From Rhizobium rosettiformans (GTDB taxonomy: Bacteria > Pseudomonadota > Alphaproteobacteria > Rhizobiales > Rhizobiaceae): a stretch of DNA of 64,000 bases. The position numbers were made by a program, and so were the translations under genes. Below the pieces are notes generated by a model. That model made no database searches and was not told the DNA's origin. It saw only the letters and a program-made list of their open reading frames with translations. The DNA lies in assembly GCF_016806065.1 (NCBI RefSeq), contig NZ_CP032405.1, positions 1,162,501 to 1,226,500 of the forward strand, read 5' to 3'. Below, piece after piece: positions 1-8,523 of the stretch (its first letter is position 1; the number at the start of each line of letters is the position of its first letter).

Positions 1-312
1 GGCGAAGAGCTCGAGATCCTTGCGCAGACGAAGCAGGCCGGCCTCCGGGCGAACCTCGTAAGGGACGTCGTCCCACTTCGGGCCGCCAACGGCACCGAAG
101 AGAACGGCGTCGGCAGCAAGCGCCTTAGCCATGTCTTCTTCGGAAATTGCCGCGCCATGGGCATCATACGCGGAACCGCCGACGAGACCTTCGTCGGTGA
201 CGAAGCCAGCGCCCTGCGCCTCGTTCATGTAGCCGATGATCTTGCGAACTTCGGCCATGGCCTCGGGGCCGATGCCGTCACCGGGCAAAAGGAGAAGATT
301 GCGAGCTGTCAT
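1..312 (-). CDS. leuB: 3-isopropylmalate dehydrogenase, N-terminal part (cut by window edge)
   Basis: LeuB oxidises and decarboxylates 3-isopropylmalate to 2-oxoisocaproate in cytosolic leucine synthesis, using NAD+. Only the first 104 codons are inside the window; the rest lies to the left. The N-terminus carries the family signature [12 protein letters not shown] (about residues 6-17), and [10 protein letters not shown] follows near residue 73. The ATG at 312 is preceded on the minus strand by GGAGGG at good spacing, which fixes the start. leuD lies 1.2 kb away in the same orientation but is separated by an oppositely oriented dehydratase gene, and leuC is 26 kb away, so the leucine genes are not one operon here. 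Identification is firm; completeness cannot be judged. Confidence 0.93.
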   Translation of the reverse strand, partial: MTARNLLLLPGDGIGPEAMAEVRKIIGYMNEAQGAGFVTDEGLVGGSAYDAHGAAISEEDMAKALAADAVLFGAVGGPKWDDVPYEVRPEAGLLRLRKDLELFA

Positions 313-488
313 GGAAACCCTCCACTCGAAAAGAAGTTGCGGTGTCTTACGCGCGGGTCAGGGTCATTTCAAGCGAGATAGGCCCGAAACGGTACGGTTC
401 CGGCCATTCCAAGCAGGGGCTTCCCGGTTGACCCGGCTGTTTCCGAGGTCCAAAAGATCTGCATCCCTCCAGCATTCCCGAGTGCCCC

Positions 489-1421
489 ATGCCCCTTTCT
501 CCCCTTCATATCGAAACGCCACTCCTGCGCACTTCCGCCGACTACAGCAAAAGCGGCCTGCCTCTCTGGCTGAAGCTCGATGCCTTGCAGCCTTCCGGCA
601 GCTTCAAGCTGCGCGGGGTGGGACTGCTCTGCCAACACGAGGTGGCCAAGGGCGCGAAGGAGATCTACTGCGCCTCTGGTGGCAATGCCGGCATTGCCGC
701 GGCCGTTGCTGGCAAGGCGCTTGGCGTACCAGTCAGCATCGTCGTACCGCAAACAACGTCCGCCGAGGTCCGCACGAGGATTGCCGCAACGGGCGCAAAT
801 GTCCTGGTGCACGGGTCAGTCTTCGACGAGGCCAATGCCCATGCGGTGGCACTCGCGGCGGAACGCAAGGCCGCCTACGTCCATCCTTATGATCATCCGC
901 TGTTATGGGAAGGTCACGCAACGCTTATCGACGAGGTGGTCAAATCAGGTGCCGAGTTCGATTGCGTGGTGACGAGCGTCGGCGGCGGTGGGCTGCTCGC
1001 TGGCATCGTCGAAGGATTGCGCCGAAACGAGCTTAGCGATGTGCCCGTCATCGCAGTCGAGACGGAAGGCGCCGCTTCCCTGAACGCTGCCGTTCTCGCA
1101 AAGGAACGGGTGACGCTGCCGGCCATCACCTCGATTGCCAATTCGCTCGGCGCGCGCCAGGTCGCGCAACATGTCTTTGATCTTCTTAAAACCCACCCGA
1201 TCGAAAGCGTCACGGTGACCGACGCCGAGGCTGTGGCAGCTTCACTGAAATTCGCCGATGCCCAGCGCATCCTCGTCGAGCCCGCCTGCGGTGCGGCACT
1301 TGCGGTGGCGGACGTCCATTCCGATCTGCTGTCGCGCTTCAAGGCACCGCTCATCGAAGTCTGCGGCGGGATCGGCGTATCGCTCGCCGCACTTGAAGCC
1401 TGGCGCGCCCGTTTCCTCTGA
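489..1421 (+). CDS. PLP-dependent serine/threonine dehydratase-like enzyme
   Basis: A 310-residue fold-type II pyridoxal-phosphate enzyme of the serine dehydratase family, expected to deaminate L-serine or L-threonine to a 2-oxo acid in the cytosol. The PLP lysine is K40 in SGSFKLRG, the phosphate-binding glycine loop SVGGGGLLAG lies at about 163-172, and cysteines sit in VEPACGAAL and EVCGGIG, as in SDS-type enzymes. It is the length of a stand-alone serine dehydratase and lacks the C-terminal ACT-like regulatory domain of IlvA, so a biosynthetic threonine deaminase is unlikely. It is divergent from leuB and convergent with leuD. Substrate cannot be decided from sequence; serine, threonine or a hydroxyamino acid are possible. 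Confidence 0.85.
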   Translation: MPLSPLHIETPLLRTSADYSKSGLPLWLKLDALQPSGSFKLRGVGLLCQHEVAKGAKEIYCASGGNAGIAAAVAGKALGVPVSIVVPQTTSAEVRTRIAATGANVLVHGSVFDEANAHAVALAAERKAAYVHPYDHPLLWEGHATLIDEVVKSGAEFDCVVTSVGGGGLLAGIVEGLRRNELSDVPVIAVETEGAASLNAAVLAKERVTLPAITSIANSLGARQVAQHVFDLLKTHPIESVTVTDAEAVAASLKFADAQRILVEPACGAALAVADVHSDLLSRFKAPLIEVCGGIGVSLAALEAWRARFL

Positions 1422-1432
1422 GGCCAAAGAAA

Positions 1433-1454
1433 AAGCCGGGCGCGAGCCCGGCTT
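1433..1454. terminator. Bidirectional terminator between the dehydratase gene and leuD
   Basis: A perfect 9-bp stem (AAGCCGGGC / GCCCGGCTT) with a GCGA loop lies in the 58-bp gap between two convergent genes. A-rich sequence on the left gives a T-run to minus-strand transcripts leaving leuD. Confidence 0.8.
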
Positions 1455-1479
1455 CATCAATTCAGCACTTGAGACCGGC

Positions 1480-2085
1480 TCAGGCCCAGGGACGCTGGGC
1501 GGCGTTGGACTGCTCGAAGGTCGAGATACTCGTCGCCTTCTCGAGTGTCAGGCCGATATCGTCGAGGCCGTTCAGCAGGCAATGGCGCTTGAAGGCATCG
1601 ATTTCGAAGGAGATCTTGCCTCCGTCAGGACCGGTGATTTCCTGAGCTTCCAGATCGACGGTCAGCACGGCGTTCGAACCGCGCGACGCATCGTCCATCA
1701 GCTTGTCCAGGTCTTCCTGGCTGACGACGATCGGCAGAATGCCGTTCTTGAAACAGTTGTTGTAGAAGATGTCGGCAAACGACGTGGAGATCACGCAGCG
1801 GATGCCGAAGTCGAGAAGCGCCCACGGGGCATGCTCGCGCGAGGAACCGCACCCGAAATTGTCGCCGGCAACGAGGATCTGCGCATTGCGATAGGCCGGC
1901 TTGTTAAGAACGAAATCCGCGTTCTCCGAACCGTCTTCCTTGTAGCGAGCCTCGGCGAACAAGCCGGTGCCGAGACCGGTGCGCTTGATCGTCTTCAGGT
2001 AATCCTTGGGGATGATCATGTCCGTGTCGACATTGACGACCGGAAGCGGTGCCGCGACACCGGTGAGCTTTACGAACTTGTCCAT
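1480..2085 (-). CDS. leuD: 3-isopropylmalate dehydratase small subunit
   Basis: LeuD pairs with LeuC to isomerise 2-isopropylmalate to 3-isopropylmalate in leucine synthesis. The 201-residue protein has the aconitase swivel-domain motifs: [14 protein letters not shown] at 20-33 and [17 protein letters not shown] at 74-90, then the [22 protein letters not shown] block. The reading frame is open further upstream to 2193, but the ATG at 2085 gives the family N-terminus ([14 protein letters not shown]) and the usual length. Its partner leuC is at 26857, which is the normal split arrangement in rhizobia. No regulatory leader was recognised. Confidence 0.95.
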   Translation of the reverse strand: MDKFVKLTGVAAPLPVVNVDTDMIIPKDYLKTIKRTGLGTGLFAEARYKEDGSENADFVLNKPAYRNAQILVAGDNFGCGSSREHAPWALLDFGIRCVISTSFADIFYNNCFKNGILPIVVSQEDLDKLMDDASRGSNAVLTVDLEAQEITGPDGGKISFEIDAFKRHCLLNGLDDIGLTLEKATSISTFEQSNAAQRPWA

Positions 2086-2249
2086 CAGTCTGCCTTCGAT
2101 CTGGCTAATGCGCGTGTGATGCCCCGCCCATAGAGCAAAACCGCAGAAATTTGAAGGAGAATCTTGAAGAGGCTCTGTCGCCGTCTTCCGCACGCAAAGG
2201 AGATCTCACCCGATGGACGGGTGAGACGATGGATCGGCCTGCGGCCAGA

Positions 2250-2480
2250 TCAAAGATCGATGATCGTGCCCTTGCCGTCGTTCCAGACGCGGACATCATC
2301 GCGACGCTTGGCCTTCACATAAACCGGTGCACGCTTCGTCTTGCCCATCAGCATGCGGGCGCCGAGCGTCACGGTCAGGAGTGCGCCGATCACCAGAGTG
2401 AGCGACACCGCGAAGGCGGCGGCGAGGCCGACAAAGGCGAGGCCAACGAGGGCATAGGCGGCGGAGCGGATGTTCTGCAT
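2250..2480 (-). CDS. Small hydrophobic protein of unknown function
   Basis: A 76-residue protein with a hydrophobic stretch at about residues 9-45, long enough for one long or two short membrane segments. A basic tail follows (KTKRAPVYVKAKRRDD) and the protein ends in a short acidic/polar segment. The ATG at 2480 is preferred over a GTG at 2498 because AAAGGA lies 7-8 bases upstream of it. It stands alone between leuD and the CitE-like gene. I do not recognise a named family. The membrane prediction and clean ribosome-binding site make it a plausible real gene; function is unknown. Confidence 0.6.
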   Translation of the reverse strand: MQNIRSAAYALVGLAFVGLAAAFAVSLTLVIGALLTVTLGARMLMGKTKRAPVYVKAKRRDDVRVWNDGKGTIIDL

Positions 2481-2590
2481 GTTCGTGTCCTTTCGCACTT
2501 TCCAAAGTGGTCCTTATCCCAAGGCTTTGCAAGGGCCTTTCACCCAATTGTCATCTTGCGTGGCCGGCCAAAGCTTGCCAGAACTCGGCC

Positions 2591-3511
2591 ATGACATCAG
2601 AGGCCTCCTCCTTTCGGTTCCACCACCCGTCCCGCCTTCGCCGATCCGTCCTCACGGTGCCCGCGATCAACGACCGCGCCCTGGACAAGGTGACGGGCCT
2701 CGATTGCGATGCCGTCATCTTCGATCTCGAGGATTCGGTCGCCGAAGACCGGAAAGCAGACGCCCGGCACAAGCTTCTAGAATTCCTGCAAAATGCCGAC
2801 CTTGACCATCGGGAACGCATCATCAGGATCAATGCCTCCGACACACCGCATTTCCGCGAGGACATGCGCCTCGTCTTGCAGTGCCTGCCAGACGCCGTGC
2901 TGCTTCCCAAGGTCGAGGAACCGGTCACGGTGCAGGACGTGGCGGATCTGCTCGGCGAACAGGATGCGGCGGAAGGTCTCAGGATCTGGGCCATGATCGA
3001 AACGCCCCGCGGTGTGCTCAACGCGGCAGCGATTGCCTCTTCGGGGCGAACCAGCGACAGCCGGCTCGACGCCTTCGTCGTTGGGCTGAACGACCTGCGC
3101 AAGGCGACCGGCATTCCGGCAGCCCCCGGACGCACCTACCTGGTTCCTTACCTGATGCAGGTCGTGCTCGCCGCTCGCGCCTATGGTCTCGACGTGATCG
3201 ACAGCGTGTCGAACGATTTTCGCGACCTCGAAGCCTTCTCTGATGAAAGCGCTCAAGGGAGGGCCATGGGCTTCGACGGCAAGATGCTGATCCATCCGGC
3301 GCAGGTCGAACCCGCCAACCACCATTTCGGCCCTTCGGAGCCTGCCATCGCCGAGGCCCGTCTGGTGGTAGAGACCTTTTCCGACCTGGCCCATGCGGGC
3401 CTCAACGTCATCAACATCGATGGGCGCATGATCGAGCGGCTGCATGCCGAGGAGGCCGCCCGCCTCCTTGCCAAGGTCGACATGATCACCGCCAGAAAGG
3501 ACAAGCCATGA
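2591..3511 (+). CDS. CitE-like HpcH/HpaI aldolase / CoA-ester lyase family protein
   Basis: A 306-residue TIM-barrel protein of the HpcH/HpaI aldolase-citrate lyase beta family. FDLEDSV at 44-50 carries the metal/substrate acidic residues, and MIETPRG and GFDGKMLIHPAQVEPAN are typical of stand-alone CitE-like lyases acting on malyl-CoA, citramalyl-CoA or related CoA esters. No citrate lyase alpha/gamma subunits lie nearby, so a true citrate lyase is unlikely. The ATG at 2591 is chosen because it starts shortly before the conserved RLRRSVLTVPA block; the frame is open further upstream. Its stop overlaps the start of the DUF1737 gene (ATGA), suggesting translational coupling. Exact substrate is unknown. 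Confidence 0.82.
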   Translation: MTSEASSFRFHHPSRLRRSVLTVPAINDRALDKVTGLDCDAVIFDLEDSVAEDRKADARHKLLEFLQNADLDHRERIIRINASDTPHFREDMRLVLQCLPDAVLLPKVEEPVTVQDVADLLGEQDAAEGLRIWAMIETPRGVLNAAAIASSGRTSDSRLDAFVVGLNDLRKATGIPAAPGRTYLVPYLMQVVLAARAYGLDVIDSVSNDFRDLEAFSDESAQGRAMGFDGKMLIHPAQVEPANHHFGPSEPAIAEARLVVETFSDLAHAGLNVINIDGRMIERLHAEEAARLLAKVDMITARKDKP

Positions 3512-3714
3512 AAGTCTATCGTTTCCTCACCGGCCCGGATGATTCGAGCTTCTGCCACCGCGTCACCGACGCGCTCAACAAGGGCTGGGAACTGCACGGA
3601 TCGCCGAGCCACACCTTCAACGCCGCCGAGAACAAGCTGTATTGCGGCCAGGCCGTGGTGAAGACTGTGCATGGAAAGGAATACGATCCGTCGATGAAGC
3701 TCGGCGAGCAGTAA
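3508..3714 (+). CDS. DUF1737 small protein
   Basis: A 68-residue soluble protein matching the DUF1737 pattern: an N-terminal YRFLTGPDDSSFCHRVTDAL segment, then a GWELHGSPSHTFN turn and a C-terminal region with GQAVVK. The fold is probably a small alpha/beta unit; no catalytic residues are evident. The start codon overlaps the last codons of the CitE-like gene by four bases, so the two are almost certainly co-translated. Function is unknown; the tight coupling suggests a role tied to the lyase or its substrate, but this is inference from position only. Confidence 0.75.
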   Translation: MKVYRFLTGPDDSSFCHRVTDALNKGWELHGSPSHTFNAAENKLYCGQAVVKTVHGKEYDPSMKLGEQ

Positions 3715-4070
3715 GGCGCTGCATCATGGGAGAGGGGCTCTAAGCTTGCGTCTCGATGCCCTCATGCTGAGGTGCCCGCGAGAATCGCGGGCCTCGAAGC
3801 ACCCCTCTTATTCTTCAGTAACTGTGGCCTGGCCCTTCGAGGCCCGACGATGTCGGGCACCTCAGGGTGAGGGGATATGTCGATGTCAAAAACCCCAAGC
3901 CTCGCCGCCGGTCGGGATCGCTCCCTCCCGTTCGGGTGATGCTTGCCCTCGGGTTAAAGCCGAGGATCCGACGAGGCGCCAGAAGCACTCACCCTTGCGG
4001 GTGAGGTGGGCAAAGGCAGCGATTGCCTTCCCCATTGATTCGCATCCCCGACAGGGGTAAAAAGGCCACG
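3715..4070. other. Repeat-rich non-coding stretch before the metA riboswitch
   Basis: No credible gene lies here. It holds the paired palindromic units described separately (3761-3871) and further short hairpins: CCTCGG/CCGAGG at 3947-3965, TCACCC/GGGTGA around 3989-4004 and AAGGCA/TGCCTT at 4014-4030. Any of these could help terminate the upstream transcript. The metA promoter must lie in the right part of this stretch, but I cannot place it. Confidence 0.6.
3761..3871. repeat. Inverted pair of about 40-bp REP-like palindromic units
   Basis: Two units at 3761-3800 and 3832-3871 are inverted copies separated by 31 bases. Each begins CTCA..CTGAGGTGCCCG and ends CGGGCCTCGAAG around its own small palindrome. 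The outer inversion means the whole segment can fold as one cruciform or two hairpins. The sequence style resembles the short palindromic intergenic repeats common in Rhizobiales genomes, but I cannot assign it to a named family from this window. Confidence 0.7.
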
Positions 4071-4073
4071 TGT

Positions 4074-4136
4074 TCCGTGGTGATTTGGCCGGCCGGCTTG
4101 CAGCCACGTAAAATAAGTCGCTAAAGGGCCGAGGCG
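4074..4136 (+). ncRNA. SAM-II riboswitch in the metA leader
   Basis: The leader has the SAM-II (metA) pattern: P1 CGTGG at 4076-4080 pairs with CCACG at 4104-4108, with the conserved TGATTTGGCCG and GGCTTGCAGCC between them. AATAAGTCGCTAAAGGG follows at 4112-4128 and closes the pseudoknot with the P1 loop. It sits 100 bases before the metA ATG. SAM-II elements bind S-adenosylmethionine in alphaproteobacteria and usually act by hiding the ribosome-binding site. No strong terminator hairpin follows, which fits translational control. Confidence 0.9.
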
Positions 4137-4235
4137 AGTTTGAAGACTTTCCGAGGACCGGTGGCGATATGAAAGCTGCCGGTATTTTTGTTTCCGCGGT
4201 CTGAAACCGCCGTGACAAGGAAAGTCGAGAGTAAG

Positions 4236-5165
4236 ATGCCGATTAGGATCCCCGATACGCTGCCCGCCTTTGAGACCCTCGTGCATGAGGGCGTGCGGGT
4301 GATGACCGAAACCGTGGCCATCCGCCAGGACATTCGCCCGCTGCAGATCGGCCTGCTCAACCTCATGCCGAACAAGATCAAGACCGAGGTGCAGTTCGCC
4401 CGCCTGATCGGCGCCTCGCCGCTCCAGGTGGAACTGACGCTGGTGCGAGTCGGTGGCCACAAGGCCAAGAACACGCCGGAAGAGCATCTTCTTTCCTTCT
4501 ACCAGACCTGGGACGAGGTGAAGGATCGCAAGTTCGACGGCTTCATCATCACCGGCGCACCGGTCGAGACTCTACCCTTCGAGGAGGTGACCTACTGGCC
4601 GGAACTGGAAGAGATCCTTGATTGGACCGAGACCAACGTGCATTCGACGATGAATGTCTGCTGGGGCGGCATGGCGGCGATCTATCACTTCCACAAGGTG
4701 CCGAAGCATGCCCTGAAGGAGAAGGCCTTCGGGGTCTATCGCCATCGCAATCTCGCGCCCTCCTCCGTTTATCTGAACGGCTTTTCCGATGATTTCCAGG
4801 TTCCGGTCTCCCGCTGGACGGAAGTCCGCCGGGAAGACATTGAGAAGGTGCCTGACCTGGAGATCCTGCTCGAATCCGACGAGATGGGTGTCTGCCTGGT
4901 GCAGGAGAAGCGGGCAAACCGGCTCTACATGTTCAACCATGTCGAATATGATTCGACCTCGCTGGGCGACGAGTATTTCCGTGACAAGTCGGCGGGGATC
5001 CCGATCAAGCTGCCGCACAATTATTTCCCGCATAATGACGACACGCTGACGCCGCTCAACCGCTGGCGCGGCCATGCGCATCTCCTGTTCGGCAACTGGA
5101 TCAACGAGATATACCAGATGACGCCTTATGATCTGAACGAGATCGGCAAGGATCTGGCAGGCTGA
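4236..5165 (+). CDS. metA: Homoserine O-acyltransferase (MetA family, predicted acetyl-CoA type)
   Basis: MetA activates homoserine as its O-acyl ester, the committed step of methionine synthesis in the cytosol. The 309-residue length equals that of the E. coli enzyme, and the catalytic residues align exactly: Cys142 in NVCWGG, His235 and Glu237 in NHVEYD. Residue 111 is Glu (TGAPVET) where the succinyl-specific E. coli enzyme has Gly; published work on the family links Glu111 to acetyl-CoA preference, so this is likely a homoserine O-acetyltransferase despite the common succinyltransferase label. The ATG at 4236 gives the family N-terminus MPIRIPD; in-frame codons upstream fall in the leader. 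A SAM-II riboswitch precedes it. Confidence 0.95.
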   Translation: MPIRIPDTLPAFETLVHEGVRVMTETVAIRQDIRPLQIGLLNLMPNKIKTEVQFARLIGASPLQVELTLVRVGGHKAKNTPEEHLLSFYQTWDEVKDRKFDGFIITGAPVETLPFEEVTYWPELEEILDWTETNVHSTMNVCWGGMAAIYHFHKVPKHALKEKAFGVYRHRNLAPSSVYLNGFSDDFQVPVSRWTEVRREDIEKVPDLEILLESDEMGVCLVQEKRANRLYMFNHVEYDSTSLGDEYFRDKSAGIPIKLPHNYFPHNDDTLTPLNRWRGHAHLLFGNWINEIYQMTPYDLNEIGKDLAG

Positions 5166-5252
5166 CAGCGGTACGGGAGCGGATTTTGCCAGGACAGGCG
5201 GGTTCCTCTGTGACAGGATGCCGCCGCCGATGAACCGAGCCATTTTCGTCCG

Positions 5253-6437
5253 ATGTTCCTGCCGTTTTTTCTGCGCCTGAAAGAAGAGAAGGTTCCCGTG
5301 ACCCTGCGGGAATACCTGGCTTTGCTCGAAGGCCTTGAGGCGGGGCTGGTCGACTTCGATCCCGAAGGTTTCTACTATCTCGCCCGCACCATCCTGGTGA
5401 AGGACGAGCGCTTCATCGACCGCTTCGACCGAGTGTTTTCCGAGGTTTTCGGCGGCATCCTGAGCGAGGGTGCTGCTGACGGTATCGGTCCCCAGGTGAT
5501 CCCGGAAGACTGGCTGCGCAAGATCGCCGAAAAGCACCTCTCGGACGAGGACAAGAAGCTGATCGAAGCGCTCGGCGGCTTCGACAAGCTGATGGAAACG
5601 CTAAAAGAACGCCTCGCCGAGCAGAAGGAACGCCACCAGGGCGGCAACAAGTGGATCGGCACGGCCGGCACCTCACCCTTCGGCGCCCATGGCTACAATC
5701 CGGAAGGTGTGCGCATCGGCCAGGAGGAAAGCCGGCACCGCCGCGCGGTAAAAGTCTGGGACCAGCGCGAGTTCCGCAATCTCGACGACCGCGTCGAACT
5801 CGGCACCCGCAACATCAAGGTCGCGCTTCGACGGCTGCGCCGCTTTGTGCGCGAGGGAGCTCCGGAAGAACTGGATCTCTCCGGCACCATTCGCTCGACC
5901 GCAGAGCACGGATATCTCGACGTGAAGACCCAACCCGAACGACGCAATGCCGTGAAGTTGCTGATGTTCTTCGATATCGGCGGCTCGATGGACGACCATG
6001 TGCGCGAGGTCGAGGAGCTGTTTTCGGCGGCACGCTCAGAATTTCGCCATATGGAATATTTCTACTTCCACAACTGCCCCTATGAACGCGTCTGGAAGGA
6101 CAATCAGCGCCGCCATGCCGATACCATTCCGACATCCGACGTCATCAGAACCTTCGGCGCCGACTACCGGCTGATCTTCGTCGGCGACGCGGCGATGAGC
6201 CCTTACGAGATCACCCATCCGGGCGGGTCGGTCGAGCACTGGAACACCGAAAGCGGGGCGGCCTGGATGACGCGATTGACCGACCATTTCCGGCGGCATC
6301 TCTGGATCAATCCGCTTCCGCAGGCGAACTGGGACTATACGATGTCCGTCGGCCTGATTCGCCGGCTGATCGGCGACCGGATGTATCCGCTGACGCTGGG
6401 CGGGCTCGAAGCTGCCGCCCGTGAATTGGCGCGATGA
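5253..6437 (+). CDS. CoxE-like VWA-domain protein
   Basis: A 394-residue cytosolic protein of the CoxE/VWA family (COG3552-like). The N-terminal 130 residues are helical (MFLPFFLRLKEEKVPVTLREYL), and the middle is charged and basic. The C-terminal VWA domain starts at about residue 230 with FFDIGGSMDDH. That motif is a DxGxS form of the metal-ion-dependent adhesion site, one serine short of DxSxS. Relatives usually work with a MoxR-type AAA+ ATPase, but none is next to it here. The ATG at 5253 has no clear ribosome-binding site. Substrate and client are unknown. Confidence 0.8.
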   Translation: MFLPFFLRLKEEKVPVTLREYLALLEGLEAGLVDFDPEGFYYLARTILVKDERFIDRFDRVFSEVFGGILSEGAADGIGPQVIPEDWLRKIAEKHLSDEDKKLIEALGGFDKLMETLKERLAEQKERHQGGNKWIGTAGTSPFGAHGYNPEGVRIGQEESRHRRAVKVWDQREFRNLDDRVELGTRNIKVALRRLRRFVREGAPEELDLSGTIRSTAEHGYLDVKTQPERRNAVKLLMFFDIGGSMDDHVREVEELFSAARSEFRHMEYFYFHNCPYERVWKDNQRRHADTIPTSDVIRTFGADYRLIFVGDAAMSPYEITHPGGSVEHWNTESGAAWMTRLTDHFRRHLWINPLPQANWDYTMSVGLIRRLIGDRMYPLTLGGLEAAARELAR

Positions 6438-6483
6438 CCGACAGACAAAAGACTTTGATGAATTGAGGCGAGGAAACAACAGA

Positions 6484-7494
6484 ATGATGAAGACGATATT
6501 CGGCGTGATGCCCGCGGGCGAGGCGGTCGAGAAGGTGGTGCTGAAGGGTGGAGGCCTGACAGCCTCGATCATCACCTTTGGCGCAGTCCTGCAGGACCTG
6601 CGTCTGGAGGGACACGATGCACCACTGGTGCTCGGCTTCGAGGATCTCGCCGGCTATCTCGACCATTCCCCCTATTTCGGCGCGACACCCGGTCGCTGCG
6701 CCAACCGTATCGGCAACGGGCGATTCACCCTGGATGGCGTCGACTATCAGTTGGAGTTGAACGAGAAGGGGACCTCCCACCTGCATGGCGGCTCTGACGG
6801 CATGGGCCGACAGAACTGGACGATCCTCGATCATGGCAGCGATTTCGTCGTGATGGAGGTGACCGATCCGGACGGTCGTGCCGGCTATCCGGGGACCACA
6901 CGCACCCGAGCCACATTTGCGCTGAAGCCAGGCGGCGTGTTCTCGGCGCTCTATGAAACCGTGACCGACAAGCCGACCATCGCCAATGTCTGCCACCACG
7001 CCTATTTCAATCTTGATGGCCGTGCAGACATCCTCGGCCATGATCTGATGATCGCCGCCGATCATTATACGCCGGTCGACGAGCGGCTGATCCCCACGGG
7101 GGAAATCAGGCCCGTCGAGAACACCGCTTTCGACTTCCGCGAGATGCGACCGATCCGGCTCGAAGTCGAGGGCGAACAGCTCGGCTATGACCATAATTTC
7201 TGCTTCTCGAGCAGCCGGGTCGCCAAGCGCAGCGTCTCCCTGGCACGTAGCGTCAATTCCGGCGTGACGATGGAAATCCTGACAACGGAACCTGGCGTGC
7301 AGTTCTATGCCGGCGGCAAGGTGGCACCGGCTGTTCCCGGCCTCGAAGGCCGGCGCTACGGCGCCTTTGCGGGCTTTTGCATGGAAACCCAGGTCTGGCC
7401 GGACGCAATCAACCATCCGAACTTCCCGAACGCGGTACTGCGGCCGGGCGAAGTTCTGCGCCAGGAAACGGACTACGTCTTCTCGAAGAGCTGA
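6484..7494 (+). CDS. galM: Aldose 1-epimerase (galactose mutarotase)
   Basis: A 336-residue GalM-family enzyme that interconverts alpha and beta anomers of aldoses. Visible family features are ATPGRCANRIGNGRF in the N-terminal third, the catalytic-histidine motif HHAYFNL at about 179-185, and the catalytic glutamate in METQVWPDA near 300. No signal peptide is present, so it is cytosolic. The ATG at 6484 has GAGG upstream and an immediately following second ATG; the longer open frame from 6421 would overlap the VWA gene. It starts about 46 bases after the VWA gene and may be co-transcribed. It could serve the galactose/arabinose pathway at the other end of the window, though the loci are far apart. 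Confidence 0.92.
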   Translation: MMKTIFGVMPAGEAVEKVVLKGGGLTASIITFGAVLQDLRLEGHDAPLVLGFEDLAGYLDHSPYFGATPGRCANRIGNGRFTLDGVDYQLELNEKGTSHLHGGSDGMGRQNWTILDHGSDFVVMEVTDPDGRAGYPGTTRTRATFALKPGGVFSALYETVTDKPTIANVCHHAYFNLDGRADILGHDLMIAADHYTPVDERLIPTGEIRPVENTAFDFREMRPIRLEVEGEQLGYDHNFCFSSSRVAKRSVSLARSVNSGVTMEILTTEPGVQFYAGGKVAPAVPGLEGRRYGAFAGFCMETQVWPDAINHPNFPNAVLRPGEVLRQETDYVFSKS

Positions 7495-7601
7495 ATGAAG
7501 AAAACCGGCTGCGGGGCAACCTGCGGCCGGCGACACATTGCAGCCAGCACGGCGCCAAGGCGCCAAAATTCCCACGAAAACGATAAAGTCTAGAGGAAGA
7601 A

Positions 7602-7676
7602 TGGAGCGGGTGAAGCGATTCGAACGCTCGACCCCAACCTTGGCAAGGTTGTGCTCTACCCCTGAGCTACACCCGC
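7602..7676 (-). tRNA. tRNA-Gly (anticodon GCC), CCA encoded
   Basis: Read on the minus strand, the acceptor stem GCGGGTG pairs with CACCCGC. The D-arm GCTC..GAGC follows, then anticodon stem CAACC/GGTTG enclosing loop TTGCCAA (anticodon GCC), and a T-arm with GTTCGAATC. The discriminator is U73 and the terminal CCA is encoded. All stems are perfect or nearly so. Confidence 0.97.
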
Positions 7677-7951
7677 TCATAACCTCGATCCTGGGGTAGT
7701 GTCTGGATCGTGGGCCGTCCGTCTTGCGGCGACGGGCGCTATATGGCCCAACCGATTTTCAAATGCAACAGGGAAATGACGGATCGGCGCGAAAAAAATT
7801 CGACAAGGGCACAACGACCTGAGAAAGCTCAGCTTTTCCAGGGTTTCGCGGCTTACGAAAGATTGCGAAACGTCGGTCCTGGACCTATTGCTGAGGTGGA
7901 AATCCGATAGTGGGAGCGCAAGGCCCCGGACGATTCAGAGTGAGAACAGCC

Positions 7952-8455
7952 ATGACGACAGCCAAAACCGCCGAAGACCTCTTTCGTTACCTCGACGAAC
8001 TCGGGATCGCCCACAAGACGAAGACCCACCCGCCGGTTTTCACCGTCGCGGAATCGGTCTCGCTGCGCGACGAGATTCCCGGCGGCCACACCAAGAACCT
8101 GTTCGTCAAGGACAAGAAGGACAACTTCTTCCTGCTGACGGTCGAGGAGAATGCATCGGTGGACCTGAAGACGGTGCACACGATCATCGGCGCCGCCAGC
8201 AAGGTCTCGTTCGGCAAGCCGGAAAAGCTGATGGAGTATCTCGGCGTCGTTCCGGGCTCGGTGACGGCCTTCGGTGCGATCAACGATACGGGCAAGAATG
8301 TCACCTTCGTGCTCGACAAGGATCTGATGGAGCATGACATCATCAATGGCCATCCGCTCTCCAATGACGCGACGACATCGATCGGCCGGGATGACCTCAT
8401 CCGCTTCATGGAGGCAACCGGCCACACGCCGCTTGTCTTGAAAGTCTCAGGCTGA
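7952..8455 (+). CDS. YbaK/ProX-type aminoacyl-tRNA deacylase
   Basis: A 167-residue stand-alone editing-domain protein of the YbaK/ProX superfamily (prolyl-tRNA synthetase-associated domain). It is expected to hydrolyse mischarged Ala-tRNA(Pro) or a related misacylated tRNA. Conserved features are KTHPPVFTVAES near residue 25, HTKNLFVKDKKDNFFLLTV with the substrate-positioning lysine near 49-67, and the GSVTAFGAINDT and GHPLSNDATTSI segments. The ATG at 7952 is chosen over an open upstream frame because homologous sequence starts at MTTAKTAEDLF. It lies near a tRNA gene, which is probably coincidental, and just before the CnoX-like gene. Which mischarged tRNA it edits is not decidable here. 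Confidence 0.87.
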   Translation: MTTAKTAEDLFRYLDELGIAHKTKTHPPVFTVAESVSLRDEIPGGHTKNLFVKDKKDNFFLLTVEENASVDLKTVHTIIGAASKVSFGKPEKLMEYLGVVPGSVTAFGAINDTGKNVTFVLDKDLMEHDIINGHPLSNDATTSIGRDDLIRFMEATGHTPLVLKVSG

Positions 8456-8523
8456 CATACGATCTTAACAGCAAGAACGTCAGCCTCCCCAAAGGCTGCG
8501 AAACAGGCGGGAGATGCGAGAAG

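Noticed and set aside
7497..7600. GC-rich partial hairpins between galM and tRNA-Gly
   Set aside because: Stems are imperfect and no T-run follows, so a terminator call is not supported.
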